A stretch of 38,719 nt of DNA from Crenarchaeota archaeon 13_1_40CM_3_52_17 (GTDB taxonomy: Archaea > Thermoproteota > Bathyarchaeia > 40CM-2-53-6). Under the pieces are notes generated by a model that did not search any database, was not told the origin of the DNA, and saw only the letters and a list, made by a program, of their open reading frames with translations. This document shows, piece after piece, positions 31,231-38,246 of the stretch (position 1 is its first letter; every line of letters begins with the position of its first letter). A program made the position numbers and the translations under genes. The stretch lies in NCBI GenBank assembly GCA_001918745.1, contig MNGN01000033.1, positions 1 through 38,719 of the forward strand. The letters run 5' to 3'.

Positions 31231-32211
31231 TCAACTCGCCTCGAATAGTTCAGATGCCTTAGACAGCGCCTCCAACTTCTGATTCGCGATTTCTTGTGGT
31301 ACAAATTTCAAGTCCGAATTGGAGGCGAAAACCAGATCGCGGGCGCCTAATTTCTCTGAGAATTTTCGCGCTGTATCAGCGATCCAGCTTGGATTCTCAA
31401 TGAAGGATTCCCGTGAGTCGACAACGCCCACCACGACTGCTTTTGAGGTTTTTTCCTGCTCACTGAGCGAGGAAATGTCGGTTTCGAACAGATCGATTCC
31501 AACACCGGAGATTGGTAGATCTAGAAGTTCTGGGAGTAGAGGGGCCCCGTCGCCAAAATAGGTCTGAACCACAAAATCTGCGGGATTGTCCTTGACCACT
31601 GAGCGAATTGCTCTTAGAGCGAGCTCAACCTCGGACTGATCTCTGAAACCTTTTCTATATGGTTGATAGACCAAGCAGGGCTCGGATAGTTGGAAGAGGG
31701 TAACGCCCAGATTCTTGAGTTTCTGGATAATCTCGCGCTCTGCAAGAGCGACGTCGACGAGCAAATCAGCGTAATTCTTGTAGTGCTTATTTTCCGAGAG
31801 CTGAGAGAACGTGTACGGTCCAGGGAGAGTGATTTTTCGCTCGACTTTTCCTGCCAAAAGTTCGGTTCGAAGAAAGCTCCGGGGGTCGATGTCGCCAGCG
31901 GAAATCTTGCCCACGACGATGGGTTTCTGGTAGAATGTATTAGTGTCAAACCATCTTGAGTATCTAGTGCCCGACTCCACTCCATACAGAGATCGCGTGA
32001 TAGGTCTAAGCTGATCTTGCCAGGCTAAGGAACCGTCGGAAAAATGTCTGAAGCCGAGACTCTCTTGAAGCTTGATGATTTCCTTTGTCTCCTGCTCAAG
32101 TTGGACTTCTACCTGACTCCAGCTGGACTTTGCCCGCTCATAGGACCGGGTGAGTTCGATTAGTCTCTCTGACCGCGGGTGAATTCCCGCAAGCTGGATT
32201 TCCGGGGACAT
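31231..32211 (-). CDS. MetE N-terminal-domain-like methionine synthase partner
   Basis: 326 residues, ATG start, ends 3 bases before metE. It has MetE-fold stretches: ERAKSSWSQVEVQLEQET, LAWQDQLRPITRSLYGVESG, KITLPGPYTFSQLSENKHY, LFQLSEPCLVYQPY, VQTYFGDGAPLLPELLDLP and VVGVVDSRESFIENP. No Cys/His zinc set comparable to core MetE is seen, so it is probably the substrate-binding half or a partner that delivers the methyl donor. The pair recreates a full MetE from two chains. First gene of the methionine operon; its promoter region carries the twin palindromes. Confidence 0.85.
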   Translation of the reverse strand: MSPEIQLAGIHPRSERLIELTRSYERAKSSWSQVEVQLEQETKEIIKLQESLGFRHFSDGSLAWQDQLRPITRSLYGVESGTRYSRWFDTNTFYQKPIVVGKISAGDIDPRSFLRTELLAGKVERKITLPGPYTFSQLSENKHYKNYADLLVDVALAEREIIQKLKNLGVTLFQLSEPCLVYQPYRKGFRDQSEVELALRAIRSVVKDNPADFVVQTYFGDGAPLLPELLDLPISGVGIDLFETDISSLSEQEKTSKAVVVGVVDSRESFIENPSWIADTARKFSEKLGARDLVFASNSDLKFVPQEIANQKLEALSKASELFEAS

Positions 32212-32239
32212 GTTTTCGTTGTCTTTTCATTTATTCTTA

Positions 32240-32247
32240 TTATATAA
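32240..32247 (-). promoter_or_regulatory. TATA box of the methionine operon
   Basis: TTATATAA in a strikingly AT-rich stretch, centred about 32 bases before the ATG at 32211. It predicts a transcript start near 32216 and a leader of only a few bases. The first palindromic operator lies 15 bases upstream of it. Confidence 0.6.
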
Positions 32248-32262
32248 GTTCTGTTGTACTCA

Positions 32263-32278
32263 TATTCCTTTAGGAATA
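32263..32278. promoter_or_regulatory. Operator-like palindrome 1
   Basis: TATTCCTTTAGGAATA: perfect TATTCC/GGAATA arms around a 4-base centre. It is just upstream of the TATA box of the methionine operon. A near-identical copy starts 27 bases further right. Confidence 0.7.
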
Positions 32279-32289
32279 GGCTCTCAAGC

Positions 32290-32305
32290 TATTCCGATAG
32301 GAATA
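32290..32305. promoter_or_regulatory. Operator-like palindrome 2
   Basis: TATTCCGATAGGAATA: the same arms and spacing as palindrome 1. Its right arm runs into GGAATAAGAG, about 27 bases before ATG 32332, which is where the TATA box of a leaderless XRE-CBS message would be. Binding here would block that promoter, pointing to autoregulation. Confidence 0.7.
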
Positions 32306-32331
32306 AGAGCACCGTCCAGCATGTTTGAGGT

Positions 32332-32892
32332 ATGCTACCGTCATTGGGGGAGATTCCGAAGAAGAGGAAAGAGCTCGGACTAACGCAGTCCAGACTCGCT
32401 CTATCCGCTGGAGTGAGTCAATCGATTATTGCAAAGATTGAGGCAGGTTCCGTGGACCCATCTTATTCGGTTGTTCAGAGACTGTTCAGCGCTTTGGAGA
32501 GGGCTGGGGTCGAGAGCCCCGCGCGTCGTGTGGACGAGCTCATTAGTCGCCCAGTCGTTTCAGTGGCGAGAACACAGCTTGTCCGGGATGCTGTTGACTT
32601 GATGAGGCGTAGGGGCTATTCGCAGCTTCCCGTTTTCGAGGGCGGACGATGTGTTGGAAGTATTTCGGAGAAAACGATTCTCGATCGCGCTGCTCGGGGC
32701 GAGTCTCTCGAGTCTGTTCTTGCCCTCAGGGTTCGTGAGATCATGGATTCGCCGTTGCCTGTTGTCAATAGCGATACTCCACTGGAATCGGTTCTGGGAT
32801 TGTTACAGAGCAACTATGGCGTGCTCGTTTCGAAGGGTGAGAACATTGTTGGTATTCTGACGAAATCGGACATTCTGAAGAGTAAGAGGTAG
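32332..32892 (+). CDS. XRE-family HTH regulator with paired CBS domains
   Basis: 186 residues, ATG. Residues 5-60 form a helix-turn-helix: IPKKRKELGLTQSRLALSAG, VSQSIIAKIEAGSVDPSYSV. Two CBS motifs follow (about 68-125, LISRPVVSVARTQLVRDAVD and GYSQLPVFEGGRCVGSIS; and 130-185, REIMDSPLPVVNSDTPLESV, GVLVSKGENIVGILTKSD). CBS pairs bind adenosyl ligands such as AMP, ATP or S-adenosylmethionine. Being divergent from a methionine synthesis operon with two palindromes between them, it is a good candidate for a SAM- or adenylate-sensing regulator of that operon and itself. The ligand is inference. Confidence 0.9.
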   Translation: MLPSLGEIPKKRKELGLTQSRLALSAGVSQSIIAKIEAGSVDPSYSVVQRLFSALERAGVESPARRVDELISRPVVSVARTQLVRDAVDLMRRRGYSQLPVFEGGRCVGSISEKTILDRAARGESLESVLALRVREIMDSPLPVVNSDTPLESVLGLLQSNYGVLVSKGENIVGILTKSDILKSKR

Positions 32893-33042
32893 TTCTCGTA
32901 AGAGAAGGCTTGCGTTGTCTAATAGTGTATGGAAGCCTCTATGTTGTTTCCAGTGACTATTCACTAAGGTAACATCATTCCTATTCGAGAACAACTCATG
33001 CTGTGTTCTCCTGTTCGAATTACTAGCTTAGGAATACTCACC

Positions 33043-34329
33043 ATGTTCGGACGCAAGAAAAAAGACGAGAAAGAAGGCGACGCAACCGAAGATATGTCGA
33101 CGTCAGCGTCCGCATTGACGGCCAACCCTCAGGGCATGTCGACTCCGATACAGGCTCCTTCTATTCCTGCTGGCTCACCTACGCCTCCCAACCTTCCACC
33201 CGTGACTGCTACCAGTTCCTATCAGCCTCCGAGAAGCTCCCCCGCTCCTGCTCAAATCGACGAGGATAGTTCGCTGAGTAGATTGCTGCAATCATTACTC
33301 AGAGACTTGCCTCCCGACGCAAGCTCCTTTGTGGGAGAACAGCCGAGAGGGTTCGCGATGCAGAGTAGTCCAGAATGGGTTCCACCCAGATCGACCCCCA
33401 CAAGCAGGCCCATGATGATCGTTCCTGGTGGAAAGAAGGACGCTGAGCCTGACAAATCAATCATGACGCCAACCCCACCAGCGCCTCCAGTTCGCCCCTC
33501 CAAACCTCCCGAGCCTGTACAGCAGCCCGCAAGGGAAATGGTCCAGCCTAAGTTCTATCCGCCACCCTCATCGGACAAACCAGAGAAACCGGCGCGAGAA
33601 GAAGCTCAGAAACGTCCCAGCGCTCCGAAGGTCTCCCGGAGTTTCGACCATATCTTCGAGCTTACACAGGGAAGCCTCGAGTCTCCTGGTCTCGTGGTTG
33701 TGAATGGCAGTCCAGGTTCCGGGAAGACGACTCTCTCCTCCGGGCTTGCCAGCAGTTTTCTCAAGCAGGGAAACCCGTGTATGTTCGTAACCTACGATAA
33801 GGCGCCCGCTGCGCTCAGAGAGCAGATGAAAAAGATTGGCGCGGACCCGTCGGAAGCTGAGTCCCAATACCGGTTCTTGTTGGTGGACGGGTTTTCGTCC
33901 CAGTCCGACTCGTTCAGTTTTGAGCCCTACTATGTTGAGAAAGCGTTTGACTTCGATTCGATACAGGACGCGCTCATCAAGAACAGTTCTATGTTTATCG
34001 GCGAGAAAACCAAGATTCTGTTTGATTCGATCGATCCAATTGTGGCAAAGGTTGCATCAAAGGATGTTGTCAAGCGATTGGGCGAGACTTTGGACAAGCT
34101 TAGAGACTCTAGCGTGACACTTGTCCTGACGGTGGATCTCTCGAAAGCGCCTAAGGATGTGGTAAAGTGGTTGGAGGATACCGCGTCGTGTGTTATCGAT
34201 CTGGATAAGGACGATTCGGACGCGAACGGGCGAGAATTGAAGGTTCGGAAGTTGAACGGGTCCGCGTCAAAGATTGACACGGAGACTTTCGAGATAGACT
34301 CTGGCAAAGGACTCGTCTTCGTAAAATAG
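33043..34329 (+). CDS. KaiC/RAD55-like P-loop ATPase with long Pro/Ser-rich N-terminus
   Basis: 428 residues from ATG 33043 (the frame is open to 32998, but MFGRKKKDEKEG is a natural start). Residues 1-200 are low-complexity, rich in Pro, Ser and Thr with basic patches, and likely disordered. A RecA-fold domain follows: Walker A GSPGSGKTT (Lys228), PCMFVTYDKAP, Walker B-like KILFDSIDP, VTLVLTVDLSKAPKDV and the C-terminal strand CVIDLDKDD. It resembles single-domain KaiC/GvpD/RAD55-type archaeal ATPases, a group with signalling or regulatory roles; the partner is unknown. It stands alone downstream of the XRE-CBS gene. Confidence 0.8.
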   Translation: MFGRKKKDEKEGDATEDMSTSASALTANPQGMSTPIQAPSIPAGSPTPPNLPPVTATSSYQPPRSSPAPAQIDEDSSLSRLLQSLLRDLPPDASSFVGEQPRGFAMQSSPEWVPPRSTPTSRPMMIVPGGKKDAEPDKSIMTPTPPAPPVRPSKPPEPVQQPAREMVQPKFYPPPSSDKPEKPAREEAQKRPSAPKVSRSFDHIFELTQGSLESPGLVVVNGSPGSGKTTLSSGLASSFLKQGNPCMFVTYDKAPAALREQMKKIGADPSEAESQYRFLLVDGFSSQSDSFSFEPYYVEKAFDFDSIQDALIKNSSMFIGEKTKILFDSIDPIVAKVASKDVVKRLGETLDKLRDSSVTLVLTVDLSKAPKDVVKWLEDTASCVIDLDKDDSDANGRELKVRKLNGSASKIDTETFEIDSGKGLVFVK

Positions 34330-34365
34330 CCTCGTCCTCGCATCGTCATAGTTTGACGGTACGAG

Positions 34366-34551
34366 TTACTCGTCGTCTCTTGGACCGGCCGCTTGCGTTT
34401 GCGGTTGGAATGCTTCCAGGGGGACCCATCTGCTTTTCTGGGTTCCTTTGACCCAGGCGCCCGCTCCATCAATCCATTCGACAACGCCTTCAATTGTTTC
34501 GCCGCTCATCAATGTCACCTTGATGTTGTCGCCGGGCTTGGGAAGAGACAT
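34366..34551 (-). CDS. Small Sm/LSM-like beta-barrel protein
   Basis: 61 residues, ATG. The stretch IKVTLMSGETIEGVVEWIDG fits the Sm1 pattern (hydrophobic, Leu, Gly, Gly, Asp spacing), followed by GAWVKGTQKSRWVPLEAF. A clear Sm2 motif is absent, so it may be a truncated Sm-like or SH3-like barrel. A role in RNA binding is possible but not shown. It converges with the KaiC-like gene. Confidence 0.55.
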   Translation of the reverse strand: MSLPKPGDNIKVTLMSGETIEGVVEWIDGAGAWVKGTQKSRWVPLEAFQPQTQAAGPRDDE

Positions 34552-34866
34552 GACGGTGAGCGAATGGGGGGCTGGCTGTGCTATGATAAAACACTAGCTT
34601 GGACTTACTTTCAGACGGGTCCGCCGAGACCGCTCATGTCACGCGGGATGCCCAAGGGATCCATTTTTTCTCAGGAGGCTGTTTCTGTCTGGGGGGTGAT
34701 TCTGGGCTTGTTTGCCGGTGACCGGCTTGGAATCGGCTTGTCTCGTTATTTTTGATCCACGTGTATTCCCCTAGGGATAAGCGTGGAAGATGGCGTTCTA
34801 GAAATCGTGGGCTTGGATTCCTAATCTGGGCTTGAATCGGGCGAGTTTCTGAACGGTACGAAGAAT
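34552..34866. other. 315-base gap with a possible small ORF and a hairpin
   Basis: No convincing gene. On the plus strand ATG 34636 opens a 39-codon frame ending at 34755 (MSRGMPKGSIFSQEAV, then hydrophobic VWGVILGLFAG and RLGIGLSRYF); it has no clear ribosome site and may be chance. A strong hairpin follows directly at 34756-34787. The rest, including the minus-strand promoter of the Sm-like gene, shows nothing else I can name. Confidence 0.4.
34756..34787. repeat. Long hairpin with a TATTCC-like core
   Basis: TCCACG (34756-34761) pairs with CGTGGA (34782-34787); inside it TATTCCCCTAGGGATA (34764-34779) folds back on itself with one G-T pair. The core resembles the operators at 32263 and 32290 (TATTCC, TAGG, ATA). 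It lies just after the small ORF stop at 34755 and downstream of the minus-strand gene at 34867, so termination is the simplest use. Confidence 0.5.
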
Positions 34867-35130
34867 CTAGAGGGGTTCTACGTAGCCGAAGCCTTCGCGT
34901 ATGATCTTGCGCACTTGCTCGGCTCTTTCTTCTGTATTCTTGTCCAGGAAAATCTTGACGATGTGGCCCTTCTCGGTCTCGAAGCGCAAACCTTCTTTGC
35001 GAAACTTCTCTAGCGCATCGTTCAGGGTGAAATGGTTTCCAAAGGTGGCAACAATAACCGCGCGGTTCTTCTTCTTGCCGCCGAGCCTTATTGCTGTCTT
35101 TCTGAAACCCTCAGCTAAACCATAGGCCAT
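34867..35130 (-). CDS. Conserved-looking small protein of unknown function
   Basis: 87 residues, ATG. It starts MAYGLAEGFRKTAIRLGGKK, has a central strand RAVIVATFGNH and helix TLNDALEKFRKEG, then strand HIVKIFLDKN and helix TEERAEQVRKIIREG: a small alpha/beta fold. No motif identifies a family. Codon use and the regular secondary structure pattern indicate a real soluble protein. Confidence 0.65.
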   Translation of the reverse strand: MAYGLAEGFRKTAIRLGGKKKNRAVIVATFGNHFTLNDALEKFRKEGLRFETEKGHIVKIFLDKNTEERAEQVRKIIREGFGYVEPL

Positions 35131-35212
35131 CTTGGATCCAACGAGGCTCTAGGATAGGCGAACCTGCTATATGACTATCGGGCAAAGGGTTGCGGCTTGG
35201 GACTCTAGGCTC

Positions 35213-35614
35213 TTACGCAGCGAGTTCAATAGGCCGCATCCGCTCAGATGGTCTTTTGCCTAAGACCTTTCCAAGCTCCACCGTGACAACTCTTCTGTTG
35301 GACCGCTGACCCCCATACCACCTGTTTACCTGATAATCACCATATTTCAGTCGAAAGAGCTTGAAAACATGTTCCAGTTTCTGCATAGCGAGGCTCCCGT
35401 TTCCTTCGAAAAGAATCTCTCCAACCTCAACCTCCACCCGAGGAGTCTTTTTCACGTTTTTCCACCAATCAGAATCCTCATGAGCAAGGAAGAACAATTT
35501 TCCATCTTCGAAAACGAACCAGAGTTCGACTGATCTCGACAAGCCGGTGCGTCGGCCCCTTGTAGAGAGATTGAGGTAAGGCGTCTCTTCCAGAATAACC
35601 TCGCTAGTAGCCAT
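35213..35614 (-). CDS. Nitroreductase/F420-dependent (DDN-like) split-barrel protein
   Basis: 133 residues from ATG 35614; CAGGAAG lies a few bases before it, and GTG 35629 in frame would add five residues. It shows the DUF385/deazaflavin-dependent nitroreductase pattern: YLNLSTRGRRTGLSRSVELW, GKLFFLAHEDSDWWKNVKK, PRVEVEVGEILFEGNG and C-terminal RWYGGQRSNRRVVTVEL. These split-barrel proteins bind F420 or flavin and reduce quinones or nitro compounds. The Gly-Arg-x-Thr-Gly cofactor loop is present. Substrate unknown. Confidence 0.75.
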   Translation of the reverse strand: MATSEVILEETPYLNLSTRGRRTGLSRSVELWFVFEDGKLFFLAHEDSDWWKNVKKTPRVEVEVGEILFEGNGSLAMQKLEHVFKLFRLKYGDYQVNRWYGGQRSNRRVVTVELGKVLGKRPSERMRPIELAA

Positions 35615-35681
35615 TACACTTCCTGACACGGATACCGTTTGTCTGACTCCGCGTTATAACCCTGAGGGCCTTGAGGAGCCC

Positions 35682-35963
35682 TTACTCGAACGACTCGCTC
35701 GACTCGTCGCCGCCGGTAGGCTCGGTCTTCGCAGGTTGCGAAGCTGGAGTTCGCTCCGGCAGGAGAGAGTATCTACCATCGGAGGTCCGATAGATGGCCA
35801 CCCGATGAACTGTTTCCCAGCCCGCGCTTCCCTGACGTCGAATCTGGATGGTCAGCACCTCGGCGTTAGGGTCGCTCTTTCCTGGCCAGACAGTTAGGCC
35901 GAGAAAGTCTCCATTGGGCAGCTTGCTCGTGAACCTTGCCTTGTACTTCTGCCTCTCAGCCAT
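35682..35963 (-). CDS. Small conserved archaeal protein of unknown function
   Basis: 93 residues from ATG 35963 (another ATG directly before it; the frame is open to 35987). The body, MAERQKYKARFTSKLPNGDF, LGLTVWPGKSDPNAEVLTIQ, IRRQGSAGWETVHRVAIYRT, is a run of beta strands, and the last 20 residues are acidic and probably disordered. I believe similar short proteins occur in other TACK archaea but have no named domain. It is divergent from the FKBP gene. Confidence 0.65.
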   Translation of the reverse strand: MAERQKYKARFTSKLPNGDFLGLTVWPGKSDPNAEVLTIQIRRQGSAGWETVHRVAIYRTSDGRYSLLPERTPASQPAKTEPTGGDESSESFE

Positions 35964-36067
35964 CATGAGACAACTAGACACGTTCATCGCGTATTAAGAT
36001 GCGCCTTTCGCGGCGACACCACCGTTAGCTATTTACGACGCCCATCCTCTCACACTCGAGACTCGAC

Positions 36068-36403
36068 TTGAGCTCGACGGATCTGAAAGCACAGAAAGGC
36101 GACACTGTAGCCGTGCACTATCTCGGACGATACCCGGGAGGGAAAGTCTTCGACACCTCAATGGAGAAGGAGGCGAAATCCGCAGGACTCTACAACCCTG
36201 CCCGAGACTACAAACCACTTCAGGTGATTCTCGGAGCGGGAAAGGTGATTCAAGGGTTTGACGAAGCCTTGATCGGCATGAAGGTCAACGAGGAGAAGGA
36301 GGTCGTGATTCCACCCGAGAAGGCCTACGGAAAGACAGGAAACCATCCCATGGCAGGCAAGACCCTCCAGTTCAAACTTAGGGTAACCAACATCAAACGC
36401 TAA
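36068..36403 (+). CDS. FKBP-type peptidyl-prolyl cis-trans isomerase
   Basis: 111 residues from TTG. The FKBP fold is complete in short form: KGDTVAVHYLGRYPGGKVFD, PLQVILGAGKVIQGFDEALI, GMKVNEEKEVVIPPEKAYG and LQFKLRVTNIKR. It lacks the large insert-in-flap domain seen in SlyD-like archaeal FKBPs, though a short insert (KEAKSAGLYNPARDY) is present. It probably assists folding in the cytoplasm, as there is no signal peptide. A TATA-like CTATTTAC near 36030 suggests a very short leader. Confidence 0.92.
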   Translation: MSSTDLKAQKGDTVAVHYLGRYPGGKVFDTSMEKEAKSAGLYNPARDYKPLQVILGAGKVIQGFDEALIGMKVNEEKEVVIPPEKAYGKTGNHPMAGKTLQFKLRVTNIKR

Positions 36404-36480
36404 TAACACAAGTCGGCCTGAATTTTCTCTCACCGCGTACAACGCGGCCCGTGACGATAGCCTCAATTCAACGCTAACTA

Positions 36481-37167
36481 TCACGAACTCGCATGGGAGG
36501 GATTGCTTCTCTTCCTGTACATGGACGCTATTGCCCCGATGGTTCCGACTGCAGCGAGCAAATTGCCCGCGACTATGACTCCAGCCGGGTCAAAGGCCGG
36601 TTGCGAACCCTGACCCTTGGGAATCGAAGGACCTTTTGGATTGGAGCCTGATGTGGTTGTTGAGGGTTGCTTATTGTTGGAACCAGATGTGCCTGGAGGG
36701 GGAGAACTTGATGGGGGTGATGCCGATGGTTGACTTGGCGGGCCAGTAACGCGTACTGTTACGATGTACGATTGAGAAAGAGCGAGGATTGCAGAGCCTG
36801 TTACGTTGATCTTGTATTCTCCAATTTGGGCAGAGCTTGCATTGATTTCGAGAGTTGACGCCGCGTTACCCCCTGGCAAAACCATTACGCTAGATGGATC
36901 CGTTACCGCTTGAAGCCCAGAGCTGGGGGAAACTGACGTACGAAGGGTCACTGGCCCGTTTAGCCCCTGACTCGTAACGATGATCGCGGCGTTTGTACTG
37001 CTTCCGTTCTGAATGGTCATAGTGTCCGGGGTTACGGAGAGGCTGAATCCGACTAGAGAGGTTTGTGCATTGTTTGGGGTTGGGGCCGTGACAAGAGCAG
37101 GTAAGGTCGTAGCGAGAATGGCTAGGCTGACAAGGATGATTAGTGGGAGTCGCAAGGGTCCTATCAC
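36481..37167 (-). CDS. Surface protein with signal peptide and C-terminal membrane anchor
   Basis: 228 residues from GTG. A signal peptide (about 1-28, PLRLPLIILVSLAILATTL) is followed by a beta-rich Ig-like domain (about 40-145, FSLSVTPDTMTIQNGSSTNA, LEINASSAQIGEYKINVTGS), then a Pro/Ser/Thr/Gly/Asn-rich stalk (145-195) and a C-terminal helix GVIVAGNLLAAVGTIGAIAS ending in basic residues. This is the plan of archaeal cell-surface proteins; the stalk is likely glycosylated. Function unknown. It converges with FKBP. Confidence 0.78.
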   Translation of the reverse strand: MIGPLRLPLIILVSLAILATTLPALVTAPTPNNAQTSLVGFSLSVTPDTMTIQNGSSTNAAIIVTSQGLNGPVTLRTSVSPSSGLQAVTDPSSVMVLPGGNAASTLEINASSAQIGEYKINVTGSAILALSQSYIVTVRVTGPPSQPSASPPSSSPPPGTSGSNNKQPSTTTSGSNPKGPSIPKGQGSQPAFDPAGVIVAGNLLAAVGTIGAIASMYRKRSNPSHASS

Positions 37168-37266
37168 GAATTGTACGTCTTTGTAACTGCTAGATTGGTC
37201 TGGGGCATATTAGCACGAAGTGTATAGGTGAGTGCATCTGAACACAATGCAACACGGTGAAGACTA

Positions 37267-38040
37267 ACGTACCGTGTTCGGCTTGTACACTGGAACGAGG
37301 TCGAAGCGAAACAGAAATCACACCAGCTTTCCTCTGCTGGATATCTCGTGAAATACGACAAGATCACTCCAGATCTGCTCCCGGAAAGGGAAAATCCCTC
37401 GGACGCTATTGTAATTGATCTTTCTCGGCTACCCTCTCAAGGACGAGACATGGCTATGGCATTAAGGTCCTACAAGTCTACTCGGACAATACCCTTGGTC
37501 TTTGTAGATGGAGACAATGAGAAACTCAAAAGAGTCAAGGCTCAGATTCCAGACGCAACCTACACAAAATGGGATCAGGTGGTCGAAGAATTGGAAGAGA
37601 TCCTCACGCACCCTCCGACAGAATCCCCGCGCGTCCGATCGCGCCTAGAGGGATATGCAGGTGTGCCTCTCCACCAGAAGCTTGGAATCAAATCGGGATA
37701 CACCGTTTCCCTAGTTGGGGCACCTCTAGGGTTCCGACAAGTCTTGGGCGAATTACCTGAAAATGTGGTAGTACGAGATGGTGTGAGAGGCCAATCCAAC
37801 CTGACCATATGGTTCGCAAAGTCCCGAAAAGAATTGGAAGAGAGACTACAACGTATGAGAGTTTTTTCAAAAAACGCTGGGTTATGGATTGTCTGGCCGA
37901 AGCAGACCTCAAGACTTCACACCGACCTAGGGCAACCGGTAGTCAGGGAGGCAGGCATAGCCGTTGGGATGGTTGATTTCAAAATCTGTTCGATTGATAA
38001 TACTTGGTCCGGCCTTCGATTTACTCTGAGAGGGAAGTAA
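37267..38040 (+). CDS. Receiver-like plus DUF3052 protein
   Basis: 257 residues with ACG start. The N-terminal part resembles a degenerate response-regulator receiver (YRVRLVHWNEVEAKQKSHQL, AIVIDLSRLPSQGRDMAMAL, TIPLVFVDGDNEKLKRV). The C-terminal DUF3052 part has LHQKLGIKSGYTVSLVGAPL, LTIWFAKSRKELEERL, GLWIVWPKQTSRL and DNTWSGLRFTLR. The nearest ordinary start is GTG 37348, which would cut off the first beta strand and helix of the receiver-like domain. No ATG, GTG or TTG lies in frame between the stop at 37258 and 37348. ACG 37267 sits 7 bases after GGTGA and at the expected N-terminus. Function is unknown. Confidence 0.82.
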   Translation, partial: TYRVRLVHWNEVEAKQKSHQLSSAGYLVKYDKITPDLLPERENPSDAIVIDLSRLPSQGRDMAMALRSYKSTRTIPLVFVDGDNEKLKRVKAQIPDATYTKWDQVVEELEEILTHPPTESPRVRSRLEGYAGVPLHQKLGIKSGYTVSLVGAPLGFRQVLGELPENVVVRDGVRGQSNLTIWFAKSRKELEERLQRMRVFSKNAGLWIVWPKQTSRLHTDLGQPVVREAGIAVGMVDFKICSIDNTWSGLRFTLRGK

Positions 38041-38098
38041 ACGTCAGACGCCACGAATTGCATGCGAGTTCAGTGAACAACAGTTTTCAACCCTAGCT

Positions 38099-38181
38099 CG
38101 CGGGTCGACCACTTTACCCGGACCGACCTCGCGGTGGTAACACAATGTCAGTAGGGACGTAGGACTCGAAGTCCAACTACG
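38099..38181. other. Structured intergenic region with two strong hairpins
   Basis: CGCGGGTCG (38099-38107) pairs with CGACCTCGCG (38124-38133) with one bulged base; 25 bases later CGTAGGACT (38158-38166) and AGTC-CAA-CTACG (38170-38181) form a second stem with a CGA loop. The region is 206 bases long between the DUF3052 stop and the next gene and has no coding sign, so a small RNA, terminator pair or 5' leader element is possible. Confidence 0.4.
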
Positions 38182-38246
38182 ACTTCGGATTTGGCTTCTC
38201 TTGGAATGGTCCGCGTCTAACGCGCAAAAATATCACAAGGAATAGA

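Noticed and set aside
38151-38200. Possible serine tRNA (GGACTCGAAGTCC looks like an anticodon arm)
   Set aside because: No acceptor stem, no T-arm with TTCRA downstream, and the stem has a mismatch in the anticodon position; treated as a hairpin only.
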